Positions 1-7,877 of a stretch of DNA of 64,000 bases are shown here, one piece after another. The DNA lies in contig SAQG01000013.1 in assembly GCA_004020315.1 (NCBI GenBank), forward strand, positions 62,001-126,000, written 5' to 3'. The notes beneath the pieces were generated by a model. That model made no database searches. It was not told the origin of the DNA and saw only the letters and a list, made by a program, of their open reading frames with translations. The translations under genes were made by a program, and so were the position numbers. The DNA comes from Mesorhizobium sp. Its GTDB lineage: Bacteria; Pseudomonadota; Alphaproteobacteria; Rhizobiales; Rhizobiaceae. Each line of letters begins with the position of its first letter. Positions within the stretch are counted from its first letter, which is position 1.

Positions 1-182
1 AAGGAAAGGTCCGGAATTTCAGCAAAGTCTCTCTCCAGCATTTCGAGATAACCTGATAACCCAAGCCGCCGACCGTTGTGGATCACCTCATCATGAACGA
101 ACTGTCCCAGCTTCGGCCAGTCCTGCTTATTCAGGCAGGCAATGTAGTCTCGGTAGACGTCGGAGAGGTCGGTTTTAGTCAC
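1..182 (-). CDS. SnoaL-like (NTF2-fold) polyketide cyclase family protein, N-terminal part only
   Basis: The reverse strand opens with a GTG start at 182, preceded by an AGGAG ribosome site 8 nt upstream, and runs off the left edge, so only about 60 residues are visible. The protein begins VTKTDLSDVYRDYIACLN and continues with an acidic, aromatic-rich stretch ending near SGYREMLERDF. This pattern (short helix, then W..L..F.H.....G) is what SnoaL-like ester cyclases of the NTF2 fold show at their N terminus. Such proteins are about 130-150 aa and often have no known substrate. The family call rests on sequence feel for a fragment; a start upstream is unlikely because the ribosome site is good. 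Confidence 0.6.
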   Translation of the reverse strand, partial: MTKTDLSDVYRDYIACLNKQDWPKLGQFVHDEVIHNGRRLGLSGYLEMLERDFAEIPDLS

Positions 183-240
183 GGCGATTGCTCCTATCTC
201 TACAGGCCCTGCTGAAAAGGCAGTGTCTCATGCTCCCTGT

Positions 241-400
241 TTATTTGAAAAGCTGCTCGATGTCCGCCCTCGGCCGGAACAGTCTCATTGGCTGATCGGG
301 AACCGGCAGAAGGCTCACGCGCTCGTAATCTGCGCGCGTCAGGCACTCAAGCAGATGACCGCACGAAGCGGCTTCATGCGCCGATGAGAAAGTGTTAGAC
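241..400 (-). other. open reading-frame fragment without a start (possible gene remnant)
   Basis: On the reverse strand a frame ending with TAA at 241-243 encodes a natural-looking stretch (HLLECLTRADYERVSLLPVP then FRPRADIEQLFK) but has no ATG or GTG with a ribosome site before an upstream stop near 405. It may be the tail of a lost gene left beside the tRNA. Function is not recognised and chance cannot be excluded. Confidence 0.25.
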
Positions 401-418
401 AGCGTTCACTTCCTCTAT

Positions 419-492
419 TCCCGCTTCGTCTAATGGTAGGACAGCGCCCTTTGAAGGCGTGAATCGTGGTTCGAGCCCATGAGCGGGAACCA
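419..492 (+). tRNA. tRNA-Gln (anticodon TTG)
   Basis: A complete cloverleaf can be folded by eye. The 7-bp acceptor stem TCCCGCT/AGCGGGA is perfect, the D arm is GTCT/GGAC, the anticodon stem GCGCC/GGCGT encloses the loop CTTTGAA with anticodon TTG, and the T arm CGTGG/CCATG encloses TTCGAGC. The CCA end is encoded (490-492). The D arm matches the usual alphaproteobacterial tRNA-Gln. The discriminator base is A, whereas G is usual in tRNA-Gln, so this may be a second, divergent copy. Confidence 0.85.
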
Positions 493-652
493 GCAGCTCC
501 CCAGTCGGGCAACCGATCGGTCTTTATCCGATCAGGCTTCTGCAACGCGCCAACAATGCCCAGGCGAAATCGACGTGCTTCCTTTTCCGACTGGCAAGGA
601 TGGTCGGGCGGACCAAGGAACCCTATAACCACCAGATATGACGGAGGACGAC

Positions 653-835
653 ATGGCCGACGACAAATCCAAAAACAAGCAGGACCGCAAACCGGCCTCG
701 GGCGAAGAGCCTTACGACGTTGCGGCTTTTGCGAAAAAATACGGCATACCGCCGAGCGAGGCCGCGACCATCATCAAGCGGTACGGGCCTTCGAGAAAGA
801 AGCTCGATGCGCATATGGCGAGCCGCAACGCCTGA
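653..835 (+). CDS. small DUF3606-like protein
   Basis: Encodes 60 aa beginning MADDKSKNKQDRKP. An ATG 15 nt upstream is in frame, but the one at 653 has GGAGGAC about 6 nt before it and is preferred. The protein has a basic, polar N terminus followed by a helix-turn-helix-like core (DVAAFAKKYGIPPSEAA, then KRYGPSRKKLDAHM). This spacing fits DUF3606 proteins, short soluble proteins of unknown function that are frequent in rhizobia. It stands alone between the tRNA and the next small gene. No biochemical role can be given. Confidence 0.65.
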   Translation: MADDKSKNKQDRKPASGEEPYDVAAFAKKYGIPPSEAATIIKRYGPSRKKLDAHMASRNA

Positions 836-1014
836 TCCGCATACGGCGGCGTCGACCCGAACCATCACCGCGGCCGGGTCATCATTGCGGCTTGACCATG
901 CCGCGTGGTTCCGGCCGCCGGTGCTATCGGCCGATTCAACGCCAGGTTTCAACAACGCAACAACTCGTTTACTTTGACGCGGTACCACCTAGCGGGAAAT
1001 CGTTGGGGGGTCGA

Positions 1015-1239
1015 ATGTCGGACGATGCATTGCGCTTTGAATGTGTCATGGAGCCAAACGGCAGATGGATGGTGTGGGACGCCAAGCTCGATCTGCCGGC
1101 CCAGTTTTCGGCACTATCGCTGATCGGCCTGTGTCACAATGAGGCCGTTTCGCTCTGCAGCCTCTTGAACAAGACAGGCTCGACCGAGGTCCGGCACAGC
1201 CTGCCTCCTGATGGTTGCGCTACCCAGCGCCGGGCCTGA
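1015..1239 (+). CDS. hypothetical protein
   Basis: An ATG at 1015, preceded by a run of six G residues that could serve as ribosome site, opens a 74-aa frame starting MSDDALRFECVMEPNGRW. The first 50 residues look like a real protein (VWDAKLDLPAQFSALSLIG), while the last 20 are basic and poorly structured. It overlaps the start chosen for the next gene by 25 nt, so one of the two ends may be wrong. No family is recognised. It could be a genuine small gene or a remnant beside the toxin-antitoxin pair. Confidence 0.4.
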   Translation: MSDDALRFECVMEPNGRWMVWDAKLDLPAQFSALSLIGLCHNEAVSLCSLLNKTGSTEVRHSLPPDGCATQRRA

Positions 1240-1478
1240 GACGGCTGGCGCTCCGAACTGATTCCATCGATCTGCGGAATGCTCCCCGGTTTCTGCCAAA
1301 TGCGAAATTTTCCCGTTTTGGGAACTCGCCCCTTGTAAGTGACAACCGTGTGATTTTTGACATCGCCGGCAACAAGTACCGGGTCATCGTTCATGTCAGC
1401 TACACCTACAAGCGGGTGCTGATCAAATTCGTCGGCACCCATGCCGAATACGATAAGGTAGATGCGGAAACCGTGTGA
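1215..1478 (+). CDS. HigB-family mRNA interferase toxin, atypical N terminus
   Basis: The 87-aa product carries the diagnostic second half of HigB-type toxins (PF09907): SDNRVIFDIAGNKYRVIVHV followed by FVGTHAEYDKVDAET, which forms the RelE-like beta sheet. Family members are about 95-105 aa and start with a conserved helix ending in a W-rich segment; here residues 1-30 show no such helix in this or another frame, so the start is uncertain and the toxin may be N-terminally damaged. Known HigB toxins cleave mRNA on ribosomes. Its stop overlaps the start of the HigA-like gene (TGATG), the usual arrangement for co-translated toxin and antitoxin with the toxin first. Confidence 0.65.
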   Translation: MRYPAPGLRRLALRTDSIDLRNAPRFLPNAKFSRFGNSPLVSDNRVIFDIAGNKYRVIVHVSYTYKRVLIKFVGTHAEYDKVDAETV

Positions 1479-1894
1479 TGAAAAACATTCGCCCCCTCAA
1501 AACCGAAGCTGACTATGACTGGGCCATCGCTGAGATCACCCGATATTTCGACAACGAGCCCGAGATCGGTTCCCCCGACGGCGACCGTTTCGATGTGCTC
1601 GCCGACCTCATCGAAGCCTATGAGACCAGGCATTATCCGATCGAGGCGCCGGACCCTGTCACGGCTATTCGCGCTCATATGGAAATGGCCGGCCTGAAGC
1701 AAGTGGACCTTGCCGAAGTCATCGGCTCGGCTTCGCGGGCCTCGGAAATCTTGAACAGGAAGCGCTTGCTGACGATGGATATGGTGCACCAGATCCACAA
1801 GAATTGGCACATTCCGGCGGAAGTGCTTATCCAGCCTTACCACCTTTCAGGTGATAAGGCCGAACGGCGCCGGGTTCGTGCGGCTGCCGGATAA
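1478..1894 (+). CDS. HigA-like antitoxin, HTH transcriptional regulator
   Basis: A 138-aa product whose ATG overlaps the toxin stop (TGATG); a GTG one codon earlier is also possible. The N-terminal 65 residues are acidic and helical (KTEADYDWAIAEITRYFD), as in the HigA subgroup that pairs with PF09907 toxins. The C-terminal half is a Cro/C1-type helix-turn-helix: AGLKQVDLAEVIGSASRAS, then EILNRKRLLTMDMV. In known pairs the antitoxin binds the toxin and represses its own operon; that is assumed here. The antitoxin appears complete although the toxin N terminus is doubtful. Confidence 0.8.
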   Translation: MKNIRPLKTEADYDWAIAEITRYFDNEPEIGSPDGDRFDVLADLIEAYETRHYPIEAPDPVTAIRAHMEMAGLKQVDLAEVIGSASRASEILNRKRLLTMDMVHQIHKNWHIPAEVLIQPYHLSGDKAERRRVRAAAG

Positions 1895-2049
1895 TCTCCC
1901 TCCCCTGTAACGCTGCTTTGGCTACGGATAGGGGTATTGGCACGGCAGGCAGATGTCGTGCCCCTGCCCGCTCGCGCTCGGCTGCCAGCAAATCGGCACC
2001 GGCGAGGAACGCCGCAGCGGCCACGGAGCACGGATTATAGGTGTTGCTT

Positions 2050-2150
2050 TTATATTAGCTTGAGCGCATATTTCGTCAGCCGGCGAACTACCCAAGCTGG
2101 TTAGGCTCGGCGCCAGTCCCCTCGATCCCTTGACGCAGAGCCGCTGGGAT
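2050..2150 (+). repeat. dispersed repeat, copy A (second copy at 21631-21735)
   Basis: About 100 bp here and at 21631-21735 share two nearly identical blocks, TATATTAGCTTGAGCG and GGTTAGGCTCGGCGCCAGTC, separated by a similar 35-40 nt spacer, followed by a weaker shared tail around GCCGCT. Both copies lie in the same orientation in intergenic DNA ahead of a plus-strand gene. The nature (shared promoter leader, small RNA or mobile fragment) is not known. Confidence 0.7.
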
Positions 2151-2171
2151 CGGCGACGCTGGAGGCGAACC

Positions 2172-2501
2172 ATGCCCATGTATCTCTCACGATTCAGCTA
2201 TACGCCCGAAACCTGGGCGCGCTTGATCGAAAACCCCGAGGATAGACGCGAGGCAGCCCGCACCTACATCGAATCGGTGGGCGGAAACCTGCATGGGTTC
2301 TGGTATGCCTTCGGAGAGCACGATGGTTGGACTCTGTGGGAGGCACCAGACAATGTTTCGATGGCATCTGTCATGCTTGCCATTGGTGCGGGAGGGGCGC
2401 TCAGATCGTACGAGACCACCGTTCTCCTAAGCGTCGAAGAGACGATGCAAGCCCTTGGTAAGGCAAAGTCAATCCGGTATCGCCCGCCGGGAAAGCCCTG
2501 A
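2172..2501 (+). CDS. GYD domain protein
   Basis: Encodes 109 aa beginning MPMYLSRFSYTPETWARLI, preceded by GGAGGC 6-7 nt before the ATG. The opening strand with the Y-[ST]-P-E-[TS]-W pattern, the RREAARTYIESVGG helix and the DGWTLWEAPDNVSMASV strand are those of GYD domain proteins (PF08734), small alpha/beta ferredoxin-like proteins of unknown role. Length agrees with the family (about 95-110 aa). It is monocistronic and converges on the GGDEF/EAL gene downstream. Repeat copy A lies directly upstream and may include its promoter. Confidence 0.85.
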   Translation: MPMYLSRFSYTPETWARLIENPEDRREAARTYIESVGGNLHGFWYAFGEHDGWTLWEAPDNVSMASVMLAIGAGGALRSYETTVLLSVEETMQALGKAKSIRYRPPGKP

Positions 2502-2615
2502 CCAACTCGCGCAGTGTGGGCGCTGCAACTGTTTCCGGACTTTCTCGCGGCTGTTAATGGATGTCGCCCAAGAGCATGCCCTCCGGCCTGACCCCTCGCA
2601 TCCCGCCAGCGAATG

Positions 2616-4745
2616 CTATGCTCGCCGTCCAGCTGGCAAAGCCGCTTGCACGCCCGCTCGCGCCACGATCGCATCCAGCGGCTCCGGCCGGTGCAGTAGA
2701 AATCCCTGGCCGAAGGCAACGCCCATATCCCTGAGGATGTCGAGCGCATCCTGCTCTTCGATCTTCTCCGCCACCACAGAGCAGCCGAGGCTTCTGGCGA
2801 TGCCCGATATGGCCGAGACGATTTCGCGGTCGAAGCCGCTCTCCGCAATATGCTCGATGAAAGAACCGTCGATCTTGATCGCATCGACGGGAAAGCGCCG
2901 GAGATATTCGAACGAGCTCATCCCTGCCCCGAAATCATCGAGGCTGACGCGGCAGCGTCGCTCGCGCGCCTTGCGGACGAACTGTTCGGCAGCTGCGAAA
3001 TTGGTGACCGCGGCGGTTTCCGTGATCTCGAAGCCGATGCCGGAATGCGGCGCCCCGGTCTCATCGATAACGGCGTCGACGAAATCCCAAAGCTGCGGAT
3101 CACTCAGCGTCTGCGCCGACAGGTTGAAGCCGAGCGTAAGCGCCCCTGACTTCAGCGCCGGACCATGAAGCGAGAGCGCTGTCCTGATGATCCATCGGTC
3201 GAGCCGCGACGCGACGCCGAATCGCTCCGCCGCCGGGATGAACTCGCCCGGCGGGATCAGCCGTCCGTTGCGCCCGGCGAGCCGCGCCAGGACCTCGACA
3301 TGGCGGCTCTCTTGCCAGGGTTTTCCGAGCCGATGGATTTCCTGGCCGAACAGTTTCAGCCTTCCGTCGTCCATGGCATCGACGGTGTCGGCCGCCAGCC
3401 GCGCCGCATTGAGGCCGCTGGAACCGGATGTTGTCTCATGGGAGAACACCGCGAAGCGATTGCGCCCGGCGGCCTTGGCCGCATAGCAGGCGTCGTCGGC
3501 GCAGGCGAGCGCGTCCGCCACCGCGGTATTCTCATCGGAGACAAAGGCGATGCCGATGCTGGCCGCGAGCTTGCGTGACGCCGCCGTTGAGCCGAGGTCG
3601 GCATCGCGAACCGCCGCGAGAACGGCGCCCGCGAGACGTTCGGCTTGCGCTGCGTCGCAATCAGGTACCAGCAGCGCGAACTCGTCGCCGCCGAGGCGCG
3701 CGGCATGCACCGACGGCGGCAGACAGCCCAGAATGCCCTCGGCGACGCTCTTCAGCGCGAGGTCGCCGGTGGCGTGGCCGGCGAAGTCGTTCAAGGCCTT
3801 GAAGTAGTCGAGATCGACGTAGAACACCGCGAGCGGGCGCGCCGTCGCGATATGCTCGGCCAGCAGCCGGTCGAATGCGGCGCGGTTCAAAAGCCCGGTC
3901 AGCGCGTCATGGCGGGCCGCATGGGCAAGTTCCTGCTCGCGTTGCTTCGCCTCGGTGATGTCGCGCACGGTGCCCAGGATCTGGCCCGACGATTGGGCGT
4001 CGGCGATGAACCGTATCAGCGATTCGACGTGTCTGATTTCGCCGTCCCGCTTGATGATGCGGTATTGTACGGCGACGACCTTTTGGGTTTGCAGCGGCGC
4101 CAAGTGGGCCCGCTCGGCGTCGGCCCTGTCGTCCGGATGCAGATAGCTGTGCCAGAGGTCTTGCGACACCTCGTCGGTTTCGGCGACAAGCCCGAAGATT
4201 TCCCGCGTGCGCTCGTCCCAGTAGCTTTTGCGTGCAGCAAGATCGTGATGCCAGATGCCGGTGCCGCTGGCCGCCAAGGCCAGGCGAAAGCGGACGTTCA
4301 CCTGCGCAAGCTCTGCTTCCGCTTGCTTCTGCTTGGTGATGTCGGTCTGGACGCCCATCAGCCGGACCGGCCGGCCTTCCGCGTCGCGCTCGACCACGCC
4401 GCCGCGATCGAGAACCCATACCCAGTGACCGGATTTGTGCTTCAGCCTGAGCTCGGTCTCGATGGAATCGGTCAGGCCGGCAATGTGGCGTTCGCCGCTG
4501 GCCACCGCCCGCTCGCGATCGTCGGGATGCGTCAGCTGCAGCCAGAGATCGCTCGCCTCGACGAGCTCACCCTCGCCATAGCCGAGCATTTGCGACCACA
4601 TTGCCGAGTAGAAACAGTCGCCGCTCCTGAGATCCCAGTCCCAGACGCCAAGATGCGCGCGTTCGAGCGCCAGCTCCCAGAACTCTCCATTGCGATCCTT
4701 CTTGTCGGCCATGCCCTGGACTTCGCCCGCCCCATCACCTGACAT
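2616..4745 (-). CDS. PAS-PAS-GGDEF-EAL cyclic-di-GMP enzyme
   Basis: A 709-aa soluble signalling protein. Two PAS folds span roughly residues 28-145 (LGVWDWDLRSGDCFYSAMW...) and 150-268. A GGDEF domain follows, with the intact GGDEF motif at 352-356, and an EAL domain from about 450, with EVL at 484-486, DDFGAGMSSFEYL and the metal/substrate segment AEKIEEQDALDI. Both output domains keep their signature residues, so it may make and break cyclic-di-GMP depending on the PAS input. No transmembrane segment or signal peptide is present, so the input is probably a cytoplasmic ligand, redox state or oxygen. An ATG at 4712 (MADKKDRNG) is an alternative start. The gene stands alone. Confidence 0.92.
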   Translation of the reverse strand: MSGDGAGEVQGMADKKDRNGEFWELALERAHLGVWDWDLRSGDCFYSAMWSQMLGYGEGELVEASDLWLQLTHPDDRERAVASGERHIAGLTDSIETELRLKHKSGHWVWVLDRGGVVERDAEGRPVRLMGVQTDITKQKQAEAELAQVNVRFRLALAASGTGIWHHDLAARKSYWDERTREIFGLVAETDEVSQDLWHSYLHPDDRADAERAHLAPLQTQKVVAVQYRIIKRDGEIRHVESLIRFIADAQSSGQILGTVRDITEAKQREQELAHAARHDALTGLLNRAAFDRLLAEHIATARPLAVFYVDLDYFKALNDFAGHATGDLALKSVAEGILGCLPPSVHAARLGGDEFALLVPDCDAAQAERLAGAVLAAVRDADLGSTAASRKLAASIGIAFVSDENTAVADALACADDACYAAKAAGRNRFAVFSHETTSGSSGLNAARLAADTVDAMDDGRLKLFGQEIHRLGKPWQESRHVEVLARLAGRNGRLIPPGEFIPAAERFGVASRLDRWIIRTALSLHGPALKSGALTLGFNLSAQTLSDPQLWDFVDAVIDETGAPHSGIGFEITETAAVTNFAAAEQFVRKARERRCRVSLDDFGAGMSSFEYLRRFPVDAIKIDGSFIEHIAESGFDREIVSAISGIARSLGCSVVAEKIEEQDALDILRDMGVAFGQGFLLHRPEPLDAIVARAGVQAALPAGRRA

Positions 4746-4956
4746 TGTGCGGCAAAAGCAAAGAAGAAACCGTTACTGCGCAAGGAGCGGGCGAAGGGGC
4801 TCACAGGACGCATCGCGGCGGGCGGTTACTTCTCCGATGACAGGCACGTTGGCTGTGCCCGGAATGCGGAGGCCATCCGGTCCATCGCCTACAGCCCGCG
4901 AGCTGCCGCGTTTGACCTGCGCAGACCCGATCCCGCCTGGATGGCGCCTTGTTGGA

Positions 4957-6162
4957 TCACGCCTTTGCTTTGAAGCGCGCCGCCTCTTCCGAACCGCTTG
5001 TGGCGTCGCCTGCACTATAGGAATGCGCGCCGGCGCCGGCCAGCTTGCCGCCATCGACGATCAGGTATTCCTCCCGGATCGGCCGGCCTTCGAACCAGCA
5101 CTCCAGGATTTCGCGCGTGCCGGCGGCGTAGCGCGCCTGGGCCGAGAGCGATGATCCCGAGATATGCGGCGTCATGCCGTGATGCGGCATCGATCGCCAC
5201 GGATGGTCCTTGGGGGGCGGCTGCGGGAACCAGACATCGCCGGCATAGCCTGCGAGCTGGCCGCTCTCCAGAGCACGGGCGACGGCGTCGCGATTGCAGA
5301 TCTTGCCGCGCGCCGTGTTCACCAGATAGGCGCCGCGTTTCATCCTGCCGATCATCGCCTCGTCGAACAGGTTCTCCGTCTCCGGATGCAAGGGGGCATT
5401 GATCGTCACCACGTCGCAGATGCCGACCATGGACGCGGCGTCTGGGTGGAAGGTGACGCCGAGGTCCTTCTCGACTGCCTCGGGCAGCCGGTGGCGGTCG
5501 GTGTAGTGCAGCTTGACGTCGAACGGCCGCAGCCGGCGCAGCACCGCGCTGCCGATACGGCCGGCGCCGACGGTTCCGATCTGCATCCCCTCGACATCGT
5601 AGGAGCGCGCGACACAGTCGGCGATATTCCAGCCGCCCTTGATGACCCACTGGTAGGACGGGATATAGTTTCGCACCAGCGCGAGGATCATCATCACCAC
5701 ATGCTCTGAAACGCTGATCGAGTTGCAGTAGGTCACCTCGGCGACGGTGATGCCGCGGTCCATCGCGGCCTGCAGGTCGACATGGTCGGATCCGATGCCG
5801 GCGGTGATCGCAAGCCTCAGTTGGTCTGCCTTGGCGATCCGTTCCTTGGTCAGATAGGCCGGCCAGAACGGCTGCGAGATGACGATTTCGGCGTCAGCGA
5901 GCTCGCGTTCGAAAACGCTGTCGGGACCGTCCTTGTCCGAGGTCACGACCAGGCTGTGCCCGGCGCTTTCGAGAAATGGCCTCAGGCCGAGCTCGCCCGA
6001 CACGCTGCCGAGCAGAACCCCCGGTTCGAAGTCGATGGCCTTCGGCGTCGGAAGCGTCTGGCCGCCGGGATAGCGGTCGAGCTTCGGCAGTCCATCCCGC
6101 GCATAATTTGACGGATAACCGTCAACCGGATCGTCATAGAGGACGCAAACGACCTTTGCCAT
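4957..6162 (-). CDS. fdh: NAD-dependent formate dehydrogenase
   Basis: A 401-aa member of the D-2-hydroxyacid dehydrogenase superfamily that oxidises formate to CO2 with reduction of NAD (EC 1.17.1.9). The start MAKVVCVLYDDPVDGYP, the formate-site segment SQPFWPAYLT, the Rossmann loop GAGRIG at 199-204 followed by YTDRHRLP (acidic Asp giving NAD preference), NTARGKICNRDA, and HISGSS with the catalytic histidine are the hallmarks of the Pseudomonas sp. 101 / methylotroph enzyme, which has the same length. A GGGAG ribosome site precedes the ATG. It is a single soluble gene without molybdenum partner subunits. A perfect 9-bp hairpin (6209-6236) lies in its upstream region. Confidence 0.95.
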   Translation of the reverse strand: MAKVVCVLYDDPVDGYPSNYARDGLPKLDRYPGGQTLPTPKAIDFEPGVLLGSVSGELGLRPFLESAGHSLVVTSDKDGPDSVFERELADAEIVISQPFWPAYLTKERIAKADQLRLAITAGIGSDHVDLQAAMDRGITVAEVTYCNSISVSEHVVMMILALVRNYIPSYQWVIKGGWNIADCVARSYDVEGMQIGTVGAGRIGSAVLRRLRPFDVKLHYTDRHRLPEAVEKDLGVTFHPDAASMVGICDVVTINAPLHPETENLFDEAMIGRMKRGAYLVNTARGKICNRDAVARALESGQLAGYAGDVWFPQPPPKDHPWRSMPHHGMTPHISGSSLSAQARYAAGTREILECWFEGRPIREEYLIVDGGKLAGAGAHSYSAGDATSGSEEAARFKAKA

Positions 6163-6208
6163 TTTGATCTCCCTTCGTGTGATAACGAGGAAGACGCTCG
6201 ATTGTTAA

Positions 6209-6236
6209 GGCCGCCCGCCAAAACGAACGGGCGGCC
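6209..6236. promoter_or_regulatory. perfect hairpin upstream of formate dehydrogenase
   Basis: GGCCGCCCG and CGGGCGGCC form a perfect 9-bp stem around a 10-nt loop, 47 nt upstream of the formate dehydrogenase start. No T-run follows in either direction. It may be a leader structure or a factor-dependent terminator for transcription coming from the right. Confidence 0.4.
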
Positions 6237-6435
6237 ACTCTGGTTTGTAAGAGGCCAGCAACTCCTGGCGCTTCCTCGGAAAGTTGCGCACTATTGCGAA
6301 CTAAATGGAGGAGCCGGACGCGGCTTCAAGCCCAGCGGCAGGCAACGGTGCCGCGTTCATCATCGAATTTTGAGCGTGCGGACGATGACGATCCGCAATA
6401 GCAGCCACAGCCGCGGCGGCGCCAGCCACAAAGCC

Positions 6436-7035
6436 TCACTTCTTCCCTTGCGGGTAGATCGTCTCGCCGCGCTTCAGCATCTCGACGCACGCCGCGATCT
6501 TCTTCTTGCGCCCAGCCTCGGTCTTCATGTTGTGGATGCGGAAGGCGAGCGCGAAACGGTTCTGCGCGCTGAGCGTTGCCAGCATCGCCTTGGCCTTGGG
6601 CTCGGCATCGATAGCGGCCTGCAAATCCCCGGGGATTTTCATGTCCTTGCCGCTTCCGTAAGCGCGCGCCCAGCGCCCGTCGGCCTTCGCCGCATCGACC
6701 TGTTTCAACCCATGCTCGGTCATCCGGCCCTCCTCGATCAGCCGGGCGACATTGTCGACGTTGATCTGGCTCCAGGTGCTCTTCCTGCCGCGCGGCGTGT
6801 AGCGCTGCAAATAGCTCTTGTCGTCGAGCCCCTTGCGCACGGCATCGATCCAGCCCCAGCACAGCACGACGTCGATGGCCTCCTTGGGCGTGATCGAAGG
6901 CAGCCCAGAACCGACCTTGTGGATCTTGATCCAGACTTCGGATTCAGTGTCGTGATGCTTGCCGAGCCAGGTGTAGAAGCTTTCGGCACCCCTGAACTCG
7001 CGCACCTTGGCGGGGTCGACCTTGACCGGTGCCAT
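6436..7035 (-). CDS. YdeI/OmdA family protein
   Basis: A 199-aa cytoplasmic protein starting MAPVKVDPAKVREF. The segment FRGAESFYTWLGKHH, the WIDAVRKGLDD core and YLQRYTPRGRKSTWSQIN are characteristic of the YdeI/OmpD-associated family, followed by a C-terminal helical part (RKKKIAACVEMLKRGETIYP) as in longer members. The family has been linked to antimicrobial-peptide or bacteriocin tolerance in enterobacteria, but the molecular function is not established. The start was chosen because the upstream extension is low-complexity and because the ATG overlaps the stop of a 9-codon leader ORF that owns the strong ribosome site. Confidence 0.85.
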   Translation of the reverse strand: MAPVKVDPAKVREFRGAESFYTWLGKHHDTESEVWIKIHKVGSGLPSITPKEAIDVVLCWGWIDAVRKGLDDKSYLQRYTPRGRKSTWSQINVDNVARLIEEGRMTEHGLKQVDAAKADGRWARAYGSGKDMKIPGDLQAAIDAEPKAKAMLATLSAQNRFALAFRIHNMKTEAGRKKKIAACVEMLKRGETIYPQGKK

Positions 7036-7064
7036 CAGCGGATCTCGCTTTTTGCGGTCGTCAT
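7035..7064 (-). CDS. nine-codon leader ORF coupled to the YdeI gene
   Basis: The strong ribosome site GGAGGA precedes an ATG at 7064 that reads MTTAKSEIR and stops with TGA overlapping the ATG of the YdeI gene (TGATG). The larger gene itself has no good ribosome site. The arrangement suggests translational coupling through a short leader peptide. This is inferred from spacing only. Confidence 0.4.
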   Translation of the reverse strand: MTTAKSEIR

Positions 7065-7229
7065 CGGTTTCCTCCTTGTCGCTGCTGGCTCGGCTCGAAT
7101 GAAGCAACAGTGGCCTCGTTGCAAGGCCGTCCCGCGGCGCCAATAGCGGTTCTTCCAATCGTGATGTAACAATCTTCTACAGAACCGGCCATGGCGGACA
7201 CGGCAGGCTTCAACTGGGGGTTTGTTGTC

Positions 7230-7841
7230 ATGCGAGCGATGCTGTTCGGCCTGATGCTGTTGGCGCCAACCTTGGCCCTGGCCGAACCGATAGAAACCCA
7301 GAAGATCATCACCGCGCTGACTGGCGACTGGAATGGCGACGGCGGCACCGACCTTGTGATGATCGTCGAGACCGAGCCCAGCGACCCGATGGACGTGCAT
7401 TTCTTTCTCCGGGATCGCGAGCACAATTTTTTGCGCCCTGCCGGCATCGTGCGTGACCAGATTCTCGGCGAGTGGAACGGTTACGACCGGCCCGGCTACG
7501 AGGCCTCCGACACCGAGCCGGAGCTGAGCGCGCTGCCCAACGGCTCGATCAAACTGTTTCTGCCGGCAATGCCGGTCGGCAGCAAGCGGACCAACCAGAC
7601 GCTGACGCTCGCTTACCGCGACGGCGTCTTCATCGTCGCCGGCTTTGCCTACGACTATCATGATTATCTAGAGGACAATGTCGCAAGCGACTGCGATTAC
7701 AACGTTTTGACCGGCAAGGGCAAAAGCAGCGAGATGCAGCCCGATGGCACCACAAAGCAGAAGACGATGGCGGTGGAAGGCAAGGTCATTGACTTTTCGG
7801 AGTGGAACCCCGGAACAGGCTTCAGCGCCTGCGGCGAGTGA
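7230..7841 (+). CDS. secreted hypothetical protein with an FG-GAP-like start
   Basis: A 203-aa product. The start at 7230 gives a clean signal peptide (MRAMLFGLMLLAPTLALA, cut before EPIET); an earlier in-frame ATG at 7191 adds 13 residues without a better signal. The mature N terminus contains ALTGDWNGDGGTDLVMIVE, which resembles the DxDxDGxxD calcium loop of FG-GAP/VCBS repeats, and an echo GEWNGYDRPGYE occurs later. Two cysteines (SDCDYN, SACGE) may form a disulfide. It is probably periplasmic. The function is unknown. It converges with the HtrA-like gene downstream. Confidence 0.75.
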   Translation: MRAMLFGLMLLAPTLALAEPIETQKIITALTGDWNGDGGTDLVMIVETEPSDPMDVHFFLRDREHNFLRPAGIVRDQILGEWNGYDRPGYEASDTEPELSALPNGSIKLFLPAMPVGSKRTNQTLTLAYRDGVFIVAGFAYDYHDYLEDNVASDCDYNVLTGKGKSSEMQPDGTTKQKTMAVEGKVIDFSEWNPGTGFSACGE

Positions 7842-7877
7842 GGGCAGCCCCGCATTGGGAGGATCTGACCGGTTGCC

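Noticed and set aside
1..2500. Possible integrated element with the tRNA as attachment site
   Set aside because: No integrase gene and no repeated tRNA 3' end were found in the window, so an island boundary cannot be claimed.
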